A model generated the notes under the pieces. The model searched no databases. It saw only the letters and a list, made by a program, of their open reading frames with translations, and was not told the DNA's origin. Shown here piece by piece: positions 8,417 through 15,328 of a DNA stretch of 57,578 nt; within the stretch, counting starts at the first letter, position 1; the number at the start of each line of letters is the position of its first letter. This DNA comes from Micromonospora humi. Lineage in GTDB: Bacteria; Actinomycetota; Actinomycetes; Mycobacteriales; Micromonosporaceae. The position numbers were made by a program, and so were the translations under genes. The stretch lies in assembly GCF_900090105.1 (NCBI RefSeq), contig NZ_FMDM01000025.1:1-57578 (forward strand). Reading direction: 5' to 3'.

Positions 8417-9257
8417 GCCGCTGACCGTCCGCGCCCGCCTCGCCGCCGACGTGGCGACCGTCCGTCGGGCCCTGACCGACCCGGCCGAGCTGCGCGTGTG
8501 GCTGGCCGAACACGCCGAGGTCGACCTGCCCCGGCGCTACGAGTTCTGGGGCCGTTACACGCCCGAGGGCGACGCGCCGCACCAGCGCCTGCTGCACGCC
8601 GACGACAAGTCGCTCCGCTTCGCGTGGACGCTCGACGGGGTGGAGACCACCACCGAGTTCGAGCTGGCGCCCGACGGCGACGCCACGATCCTCACACTGC
8701 GACAGAGCCACTTCTCGTTCGAGGAGGCGATGAGCGGCAGCACCATCCGCGGCGCACTCCAGACCTACTGGGCGCTGTGCGTCGCCAACCTCAACGCCCA
8801 CCTGGAGGGCCGGCCGCTGCTGCCGCGCACCGACTTCACCTCCGCCGACCTGCGCGGCGAGCTGCTGATCGACGCCCCGGTCGACAAGGTGTGGACCTCG
8901 CTGACCGACTCGGAGCAGGCCAGTGCCTGGTTCGGCTACCCGATCGGGATCGAGCCCTGGGTCGGGGGCCGCTACGCGATGGGCGGCTTCGACGCCGGCT
9001 ACGCGGCCAAGGTGCTCGACGTGACGCCGGGGCGCGCCCTTTCCGTCGACTGGGGACCCACCGGCGTGACCAACTGGGAACTGGCCGAGTCCGACGGCCG
9101 GACGAAGCTGACGTTCGTGCAGTCCGGCTTCGACGAGGGCAACCCCCCGTACGCCGCCTGGACCGGCACGGTCGCCGGCCTGGCCGAGCTCCGCCGCTTC
9201 CACGAGCTCCCCACCTGGCAGCCCATCTGGCTCCCCGACGAGGTCCCCGCCACCTGA
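8409..9257 (+). CDS. Two-domain SRPBCC / AHSA1-like protein
   Basis: 282 residues from ATG 8409, overlapping the regulator's end by 8 bases. Two START-like units are visible. The first covers residues 1-140 (VRARLAADVATVRRALTDPAELRVWLAE and ETTTEFELAPDGDATILTLRQ). The second covers 145-280 (ELLIDAPVDKVWTSLTDSEQASAWFG and AKVLDVTPGRALSVDWG). Each starts with the V..A....V...LTD...L..W signature of Aha1/SRPBCC proteins, which bind hydrophobic ligands. ArsR-SRPBCC pairs are common and the regulator usually controls its partner. The ligand is unknown. Confidence 0.85.
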   Translation: MSEPLTVRARLAADVATVRRALTDPAELRVWLAEHAEVDLPRRYEFWGRYTPEGDAPHQRLLHADDKSLRFAWTLDGVETTTEFELAPDGDATILTLRQSHFSFEEAMSGSTIRGALQTYWALCVANLNAHLEGRPLLPRTDFTSADLRGELLIDAPVDKVWTSLTDSEQASAWFGYPIGIEPWVGGRYAMGGFDAGYAAKVLDVTPGRALSVDWGPTGVTNWELAESDGRTKLTFVQSGFDEGNPPYAAWTGTVAGLAELRRFHELPTWQPIWLPDEVPAT

Positions 9258-9433
9258 CCGCCCTCCCGCGACCGCCCTCCCGCGCGCTCCGACCCCGCCA
9301 CCTCGGCGTGCCGGTGTCGACCACGCCGGGAGGGCAGGCGCCTGGCAGCCCTCACCGTGTCTGCACAGGAACGGCACAAGCCAGGCTCAGATCCCCGCGG
9401 AATGGTGACGGCATCACCGACCGAGGAGGATCC

Positions 9434-10288
9434 GTGCACGGTCTCGCCGAGAAACCCGAACCCGCCACCGCCACCGCAGCCGGCGAGAGCGCTCCGGCGG
9501 CTGCCGCTCCCGAGACCGGGACACCGCGCCGGCCCGGCCGTCGCCGGCCCCGTCGACTCGTCGCGGCCGGCGTCGCGCTGGTGCTCATGCTCGGCGGCGG
9601 CGCCGGCGGGGCGCTGGCCACCGACCGGCTGCTCGACGACGGATCGGTAGCGACCGCGATCCGGGTCGTCCCGGCCGCGACCGGCACCATCGACTCGCTC
9701 TCGTCGGTCGCCGCCGGGGTGTCACCGAGCGTCGTCACGGTCACCGCCGACGGCACCACCGGCGGCTCGCTCGGCTCCGGCATCGTCCTCGACGCAAACG
9801 GGCTGATCCTCACCAACGCGCACGTCATCGACGCCGGCAGCCGGTTCTCCGTGCAGCTCGCCGACGGACGTACCGCCTCGGCCACGCTTGTCGGCAGCGA
9901 CGCCGCGGCGGACCTCGCGCTGCTGCGCGCCGACGACCTCACCGGGCTGACCCCGGCGGTGCTCGGCTCCGACGCGACGTTGCGGGTCGGCGACGCGGTG
10001 CTCGCCTTCGGCAGCCCACTCGGCCTGGCGGGCACGGTGACCTCCGGCATCGTCTCCGCGCTCGACCGGTCGGTGGACGACATGACCGGGCTGATCCAGA
10101 CCGACGCGGCGATCAACCACGGCAACTCCGGCGGTGCGCTCGTCGACACCGCCGGGCGCGTGGTCGGCATCAACGTCGCCATCGCCACCACAGGTCAGGA
10201 CGAGGGCAGCATCGGCCTCGGTTTCGCCATCCCGGTCGACACCGTCCGCACCGTCGTGGACCGCTTAACAGGTGCCGCGAGTGGGTAA
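9434..10288 (+). CDS. S1C trypsin-like serine protease without PDZ domain
   Basis: 284 residues. GTG 9434 is chosen because GAGGAGGA lies just upstream at 9423-9430. After a 40-residue Ala/Pro/Arg-rich cytoplasmic part comes one membrane anchor (about 41-62), then the protease domain. The catalytic triad is readable as H130 in TNAHVI, D160 in ADLALLR and S232 in GNSGGAL. This is the HtrA/DegP (S1C) class, acting outside the membrane on misfolded or regulatory proteins. The protein ends soon after the protease domain (VDRLTGAASG), so the usual C-terminal PDZ domain is missing. Confidence 0.88.
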   Translation: MHGLAEKPEPATATAAGESAPAAAAPETGTPRRPGRRRPRRLVAAGVALVLMLGGGAGGALATDRLLDDGSVATAIRVVPAATGTIDSLSSVAAGVSPSVVTVTADGTTGGSLGSGIVLDANGLILTNAHVIDAGSRFSVQLADGRTASATLVGSDAAADLALLRADDLTGLTPAVLGSDATLRVGDAVLAFGSPLGLAGTVTSGIVSALDRSVDDMTGLIQTDAAINHGNSGGALVDTAGRVVGINVAIATTGQDEGSIGLGFAIPVDTVRTVVDRLTGAASG

Positions 10289-10297
10289 TGGCGGGCG

Positions 10298-10531
10298 ATG
10301 TTCTTCATCTTCGGGCTGCGGACCAAGGTCGACCGCTCCGGCGTCGTCAACCAGGTCTGCCGCCACTGCGGCAACCAGGCCGCCCAGGTGATCACCCGGC
10401 GGTCCACCAAGTTCAGCCTCTTCTTCATTCCGCTGATCCCGATCCGCACCCGCTACGCGCAGCAGTGCACGTTCTGCGGCGCCGAGTACGACATCTCCCG
10501 AGCCGAGGCCGAGCGCCTCCCGGTCGGCTGA
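10298..10531 (+). CDS. Small zinc-ribbon protein
   Basis: 77 residues, starting 10 bases after the protease stop. Two CxxC knuckles (CRHCGNQ near residue 21 and CTFCGAEYD near 58) form a zinc ribbon around a hydrophobic KFSLFFIPLIPI stretch. This matches the small actinobacterial zinc-ribbon family whose function is unknown. It may be cotranscribed with the protease. Confidence 0.8.
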   Translation: MFFIFGLRTKVDRSGVVNQVCRHCGNQAAQVITRRSTKFSLFFIPLIPIRTRYAQQCTFCGAEYDISRAEAERLPVG

Positions 10532-10533
10532 CC

Positions 10534-10710
10534 GTGACCCGCTTCCTCTGCTGGCTGATCGGGCGGCAGCCGGTCACCCCGCCCGCCGTACCGGTGCACA
10601 CCGCCGCCCGCCCGCCGTGCACGCCCGGCCGCCGACACCGTCGCCGCAGCCGGCCGACGGCGGGCGCGCTGTCCCCCCGCTCCCCGTGGAACCGTTCCGC
10701 CGGCCGCTGA
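10534..10710 (+). CDS. Possible 58-residue basic peptide
   Basis: GTG 10534 lies 2 bases after the zinc-ribbon stop and gives a 58-residue Arg/Pro-rich frame (RFLCWLIGRQPV at the start). No domain was recognised. The close spacing is the only argument for translation; composition alone could keep this frame open. Confidence 0.25.
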   Translation: MTRFLCWLIGRQPVTPPAVPVHTAARPPCTPGRRHRRRSRPTAGALSPRSPWNRSAGR

Positions 10711-10725
10711 GCCGCCGGCGCGGGT

Positions 10726-10781
10726 GGTGTTAACAAGGGGCCCCTCCTCTACCGGAGGCGTTAACAGGGGCCCCCTCCTTA
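10726..10781. repeat. 56-base intergenic repeat element, copy A
   Basis: Two half-units, each a GTTAAC box next to a GGGGCCCC-type core, spaced about 32 bases. The reverse complement matches 47 of 56 positions of the element at 24086-24141 (counted by hand). Here it ends 10 bases before the GTG of the nuclease gene, so it may serve as, or disrupt, the promoter region. Confidence 0.8.
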
Positions 10782-10791
10782 CACTTCACGG

Positions 10792-11862
10792 GTGGAAGAT
10801 CGGCTGGGGGAGATTCGGGGTGGGGGGCCGCCGAAGCGGCACAACGCCCGCACCGTCGCGGCGTTGACCGGTAACCCCGGGTGCACCCGGCGCGCCGTGC
10901 TGGACAGCGCCGGCGCGGACAAGCCGGCGTTGGCCGAGCGGCTGGGCTTCCCGGCCCGGTTCGGCCAGTCCCGGTTCGCCATCACCCGGGGCAACGCGTT
11001 CGAGGCGCAGCTCAAGGCGGACGGCGGGGTGGAGCTGCTGCGCCTGGTGGCGGAGCGGCTCGGCGTACCGGTGCCGGCCGGCGCGACCTGGACGGACCTG
11101 GGTGGTGACGACGACCGGCCGGAGCGGTCCCGCGCGGCCTTGACCGCGGGCGGCGTCGGCCCGGCGCTCTTCGACCATCCGCTGCTCGGGCTGGACGTGG
11201 CCGGGCGGCGGGTGCACCTGGAGCCGGACCTGGTCGCCGCCCGGCTGGCCGGCCGGTTCCACGTCGTGGAGATCAAGTCGTTCCCGGTGATCGACGGGCA
11301 GGCCGACCCGGCCAAGGTGGCCGCCGCCGCGATCCAGTCCGCGGTCTACGTGCTGGCGCTGCGCGAGTTGCTGGCCGCCGAGGGACATGATCCGGAGCTG
11401 GTCTCGCACGAGGTGGTGCTGATCTGTCCGCGCGACTTCGGCAACCGGCCGGTGGCGAGCCTGCTCGACGTGCGCAAGCAGTTGCTGGTGCTGCGCCGCC
11501 AGCTCGCCCGGATGGCCCGCGTGGACGACCTGCTGGCGACCGTGCCGGCCGGGTTCACCGCCGATCCGGCCGCCGATCCGGCGGCGCTGGCCGCCGGGCT
11601 GCGCCAGGTGCCGGCCCGCTACGCGCCGGACTGCCTGGCCGTCTGCGAGCTGGCCCAGTTCTGCCGGCACGAGGCGCGCGGCCACACCGGGGCGCTGGGC
11701 CGGCCGGTCCGGGAGGCGCTCGGCGGCGTGGTCGAGGTGGCGGACGTGCTGGCGCTCGCCGAGGGTGGGCGCGCCCCCGAGCCGGAGCAGGCGGAGGCGG
11801 CCGCGCTGCTGCGGGCCGCCGCGCGCCTGCGCGCCGACGCCCTCACCGGAAACCCCGCATGA
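10792..11862 (+). CDS. RecB/Cas4-like PD-(D/E)XK nuclease with predicted Fe-S cluster
   Basis: 356 residues from GTG 10792. The RecB-type nuclease core is readable: D146 in HLEPDLV, E160-x-K162 in HVVEIKS, and the QxxxY motif Q182-Y186 in IQSAVYVL. One cysteine at 31 (NPGCTRRAV) and three near the end (C281, C285, C291 in DCLAVCELAQFC) have the 1+3 layout that holds a 4Fe-4S cluster in Cas4 and AddB nucleases. No helicase motif is present. No cas genes lie nearby. It heads a unit of three genes joined by 4-base overlaps, so it probably works with the 490-residue protein. The substrate is unknown. Confidence 0.75.
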   Translation: MEDRLGEIRGGGPPKRHNARTVAALTGNPGCTRRAVLDSAGADKPALAERLGFPARFGQSRFAITRGNAFEAQLKADGGVELLRLVAERLGVPVPAGATWTDLGGDDDRPERSRAALTAGGVGPALFDHPLLGLDVAGRRVHLEPDLVAARLAGRFHVVEIKSFPVIDGQADPAKVAAAAIQSAVYVLALRELLAAEGHDPELVSHEVVLICPRDFGNRPVASLLDVRKQLLVLRRQLARMARVDDLLATVPAGFTADPAADPAALAAGLRQVPARYAPDCLAVCELAQFCRHEARGHTGALGRPVREALGGVVEVADVLALAEGGRAPEPEQAEAAALLRAAARLRADALTGNPA

Positions 11863-12011
11863 GTACGCCGACAGGCGCGCGCCGGCCCGCGCCACCTGAG
11901 CGCCGGGTGCCCGCCGGGCCGGTGCCGGGTGGAGCCGCTCCGGTGGGCCGGGTGCGGCGTGGCGGCGGCCCGCCCGCGGGGCCCCGACGTCGGGTCGGGG
12001 GGTCGCGGTGA
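11859..12011 (+). CDS. 50-residue Pro/Arg/Gly-rich peptide in the nuclease operon
   Basis: ATG 11859 overlaps the nuclease stop (ATGA) and its own stop at 12009-12011 overlaps the GTG of the next gene (GTGA). The product is basic and low in complexity (STPTGARRPAPPERRVPAG at the start). It may be a true small protein or a reading frame that carries ribosomes between the two flanking genes. No domain was recognised. Confidence 0.5.
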   Translation: MSTPTGARRPAPPERRVPAGPVPGGAAPVGRVRRGGGPPAGPRRRVGGSR

Positions 12012-13480
12012 GCACGCTGCGCGCGCTGGCCCGGGCGCAGGCGGTCGCCGCCGGGCGGGCCCAGCCGGTGGCCACGGTCCGGCACCTGCACCTGTCGGAC
12101 CGGCCGCTGGTGCTGGTGCCGCTGGCCCTCGCGGGTGAGGCGAACGCCCCGCTGGCCGCGCTGGTCGGCACCGCGCCGGACGAGGCTCGGCTGCTGCTGG
12201 TGCCGCAGCCGCGCAACCGGGACCAGCGGTTCGCGTTCGCCGCCGAGCTGGCCGGCGTCCTGCTGCCGTACCTGGACTCGTTCCGGGGCGGGACCGAGGC
12301 GGTGGCGGTGGACCGGGGGCGCGACGTCCGCCACCGGTACGTCGACGCGCCGCAGCTGCTGGTGCCGAACCCGGCCGGGATCACGTTCCTGCGGCTGTTC
12401 GGCCGGTCCACCCGGTTCCGGCGGCCGGACGGCGACCATCCGGTGCACCCGTCGGTGCCGGTGCTGGGTCGCTGGTTGACGTTCTTCGCCGAGCGCGCCG
12501 AGCAGCCCGGCTCGGCGGCGCTGGTGGCGCTCACCGACGCGTTGACGCTGCACTGGGCGACCGGGCAGAGCGCGGTGGAGGATCTGCACCTGCCGGCGGT
12601 GCTGGGCTGGCTGGACCCGCCGCCGGGGTCGACCGGCGCCGAGGCGGCGGCCCGGGCCGAGGATCCGGCGGTGTGCCCGCCGGCCGGGCCGGCCACCGAC
12701 CCGGACTTCGACAACCACCGGCTCGCCCCGGCGATCGAGGCGTACGCCGCCGCCGAGGACGACCCGGTCGCCCGCGCTGCCGCGTACGACGTGCTTGCCG
12801 GCCTGCTGCGCGACCAGCTCGCGCCGACCTGGGAGCTGATGTGGCGCGGGGTCGGGTTGTTGCGGGCGGTGCCGCCCGGCGCGCGGGTGGCCGGCCGGTG
12901 GGCGGGTGACCGGGACGCGTTCACCGCGCACGCCGAGCACGTGGACGCCGGCGGCGGCCCGCAGCCGCGCCGCGACGGCGCGGTGGCGGCGGCGCTGCGG
13001 TTGCAGCGGCTGGAGCGGGCGCTGACCGGGTGGGCGGTGCAGCGGGCGTACGACGATCCACTGGTGATGGCGGAGCACCGGCTGGCCGGGGAGGCGTTCG
13101 TGGGCGAGGTGACGCTGGCGGACCCGAAGCGGGTGGACGACTCCGGGAGGCGTCCGGTGCTGCGGCCCCGGATCCAGGTGGTGACCACCGAGCCGGTGCC
13201 GATGCCGGTGGGCGCGACGCTCTTCTCGCCGGCCCGGCCGGGGCAGAAGGCGACCGTGGTGTTCGTGACGCCGGGCGCCGACGGGAAGACCGATGTGGTG
13301 CTGGAGTTGTCGGGCGGGATGGGGCGCGGCCTGACCGCGCCGGCGGGCAGCGTGCCGGAGGTGGGGGAGCGGATCTGCCTGACCAGCCTGTCGGACGGGT
13401 TCCTGCCGGGTGGCGCGTTCCCGGCGCCGGAGGAGACGCCGTGGACGCACGGCGGTCCGCCGGAGCAGCACGCGGAGTAG
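12008..13480 (+). CDS. Uncharacterised protein paired with the Cas4-like nuclease
   Basis: 490 residues from GTG 12008. The family was not recognised. The protein is probably cytoplasmic (no signal peptide or membrane segment). Visible landmarks are LLLVPQPRNRDQRFAFAAEL near 60-80, RFRRPDGDHPVHPSVPVLGRW near 135-155, a helical middle rich in Ala/Arg with TWELMWRGVGLLRAVPPGARV, and a beta-rich C-terminus from about 385 (VLRPRIQVVTTEPVPMPVG). No Walker or nuclease motif was found. Coupling to the nuclease suggests a DNA-related or accessory role; that is inference. Confidence 0.7.
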   Translation: MSTLRALARAQAVAAGRAQPVATVRHLHLSDRPLVLVPLALAGEANAPLAALVGTAPDEARLLLVPQPRNRDQRFAFAAELAGVLLPYLDSFRGGTEAVAVDRGRDVRHRYVDAPQLLVPNPAGITFLRLFGRSTRFRRPDGDHPVHPSVPVLGRWLTFFAERAEQPGSAALVALTDALTLHWATGQSAVEDLHLPAVLGWLDPPPGSTGAEAAARAEDPAVCPPAGPATDPDFDNHRLAPAIEAYAAAEDDPVARAAAYDVLAGLLRDQLAPTWELMWRGVGLLRAVPPGARVAGRWAGDRDAFTAHAEHVDAGGGPQPRRDGAVAAALRLQRLERALTGWAVQRAYDDPLVMAEHRLAGEAFVGEVTLADPKRVDDSGRRPVLRPRIQVVTTEPVPMPVGATLFSPARPGQKATVVFVTPGADGKTDVVLELSGGMGRGLTAPAGSVPEVGERICLTSLSDGFLPGGAFPAPEETPWTHGGPPEQHAE

Positions 13481-13576
13481 CGGTATCAACTCATTTACAT
13501 GCTTGAAACTTAATCGGTTCAGTAGTGCACTGGTGGGCACCCACACCACCGCCGTCCTGACCCGAAAAGGTGACCC

Positions 13577-15130
13577 ATGCGAAGCAGCAGGTTCCGCCTC
13601 GCGTCGACCGCCGCCGCCACCGTCCTGGCCGCCGCCACCGCGCTCTCCGTCGTCACCCCGGCCGAGGCGCACACCGTCTCACCGGTCAACGCCAACGCCT
13701 CCACCGCCACCCGCAACGTGCTCAACTGGCTGGCCCACCTGCCCAACCGGAGCAGCAACCGGATCGCCTCCGGCTTCTTCGGCGGCTACAGCAACAGCGG
13801 CTTCTCGCTCAGCCAGACCGAGGAGCTGCGCACCGCCACCGGCCAGTACCCGGCGATCCTGAGCTGCGACTACGGCTCCGGCTGGGCGACCAACAACGAC
13901 ATCACCGCGCTCGTCGACTACTCCTGCAACCCGGCGCTGAAGTCCTGGTCCGCCAGCGGCGGCCTGGTCACCATCAGCGTGCACCTGCCCAGCCCGGCCA
14001 ACGCCAACGGCGGCGGGCTGAACACCCCGATGGGCAACTTCGCCGACCTGCTCAACCCCTCCACCGCGGCCGGCGCCCGCTGGCGTCAGCTCCAGGACAA
14101 GATGGCCGCCGGCCTGCAGGATCTGGAGAACGCCGGAGTGCCGGTGCTGTTCCGGCCGTTCCACGAGGTCAACGGCGACTGGTTCTGGTGGGGCAACCGC
14201 GACGCCAACACGTTCAAGCAGGTGTGGCAGCAGATGTACACCTACCTGACCGGCACCAAGGGGCTGGACAACCTGCTCTGGGTCTACTCCGCCGACTTCA
14301 GCCGGGGCAACCGCACCGCCTACTACCCGGGCGGCTCCTACGTGGACGTCGTCGGGATGGACGCCTACGACGACAACCCACAGGTCTCCGGCATCCAGTC
14401 CGCCTACAGCGAGCTGGTCGGGCTGGGCAAGCCGTTCGCGTTCGCCGAGATCGGGCCGGACAGCCAGGGCTCCTTCGACTACGGGCGCTGGGTCACCGCG
14501 TTCCAGCAGAGCTACCCGAAGACGTCCTACTTCCTGGCCTGGAACGACGGCTGGGGCCCGGCCCGCAACTCCGGCGGCAGCACGCTGTTCAACAACTCCT
14601 GGATCGCCAACCGGGGCGAGGTCGACCTCGGCAACGTGACCGAGCCGGGCGGCGGCGGCACCACCCCGCCCCCGTCCGGCGGGACGCTGCTCAACGGGTT
14701 CGAGTCCGGCACCGAGGGCTGGACCGGGACCAACGTCACCGGCGGGCCGTGGCAGGTCACCGAGTGGGCGTCGCAGGGCACCCGCGCGCTGAAGTCCGAC
14801 GTCAACCTGGCCGCCGGGGCGGCGTACCTGAAGAAGACCGCCACCACCAACCTGAGCGGGCGCGGCACGCTGCGGGCCACCGCGCGGGTCGCGCCGTGGG
14901 GCAGCTTCGGCGCCGGGAGCCAGGCCAAGCTGTACGTCAAGACCGGCGCCGGCTGGCAGTGGTTCGACGGCGGCACGGTGGCCGTGACATCGGCCGGGGT
15001 GAACCTGTCGCTGCCGCTGTCCGGGGTGGCCAACCTCGGCGACGTCCGGGAGATCGGCGTGCAGTTCGTGCCCGCCGGCGGCGCGAGCGGCACCTCGGCG
15101 ATCTACGTGGACAACGTGACCGTCCAGTGA
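13577..15130 (+). CDS. Secreted GH26 endo-beta-1,4-mannanase with C-terminal binding module
   Basis: 517 residues. A Sec signal peptide covers 1-31 (basic RSSRFR, Ala-rich core, cleavage near AEA-H). The GH26 catalytic domain spans about 40-355. The acid/base glutamate is E197 in LFRPFHEVNGDWFWW and the nucleophile is E291 in FAFAEIG, both standard for GH26. A Gly/Thr/Pro linker (357-369) leads to a beta-sandwich module (370-517, FESGTEGW to IYVDNVTVQ) resembling a mannan-binding CBM. It should cut mannan in plant material outside the cell. The upstream region 13490-13560 is unusually AT-rich and may hold its promoter and a sugar-repressor site. Confidence 0.9.
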   Translation: MRSSRFRLASTAAATVLAAATALSVVTPAEAHTVSPVNANASTATRNVLNWLAHLPNRSSNRIASGFFGGYSNSGFSLSQTEELRTATGQYPAILSCDYGSGWATNNDITALVDYSCNPALKSWSASGGLVTISVHLPSPANANGGGLNTPMGNFADLLNPSTAAGARWRQLQDKMAAGLQDLENAGVPVLFRPFHEVNGDWFWWGNRDANTFKQVWQQMYTYLTGTKGLDNLLWVYSADFSRGNRTAYYPGGSYVDVVGMDAYDDNPQVSGIQSAYSELVGLGKPFAFAEIGPDSQGSFDYGRWVTAFQQSYPKTSYFLAWNDGWGPARNSGGSTLFNNSWIANRGEVDLGNVTEPGGGGTTPPPSGGTLLNGFESGTEGWTGTNVTGGPWQVTEWASQGTRALKSDVNLAAGAAYLKKTATTNLSGRGTLRATARVAPWGSFGAGSQAKLYVKTGAGWQWFDGGTVAVTSAGVNLSLPLSGVANLGDVREIGVQFVPAGGASGTSAIYVDNVTVQ

Positions 15131-15137
15131 GGATGCC

Positions 15138-15168
15138 GGTCCGGCCCGGCCACGTGCCGGGCCGGACC
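15138..15168 (+). terminator. Hairpin terminator after the mannanase gene
   Basis: A perfect 13-base stem (15138-15150 with 15156-15168) around a 5-base loop, 7 bases after the stop. Confidence 0.8.
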
Positions 15169-15328
15169 CGTGCGCCCGCGCAGGTCCGGTGACCGACAAC
15201 GCACGACTCTGGCGGCGGCTCCCGGCGCTGACTAGGCTTGCGCCGTTCGTCGTCCGCCGTCCGGTCCTCGTCGCCGAGGGCGCACGTCTGGAAGAGAGCC
15301 GGAGCGCATCGTTGTCCCCCAGCACGAC

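Noticed and set aside
10792..11862. A Cas4 of a CRISPR locus
   Set aside because: No CRISPR repeats and no other cas genes are present; only the nuclease fold and cysteines are shared.
13490..13530. LacI-type operator upstream of the mannanase
   Set aside because: A weak dyad (TGAAAC...GGTTCA) is visible, but it is too imperfect to call as a binding site.
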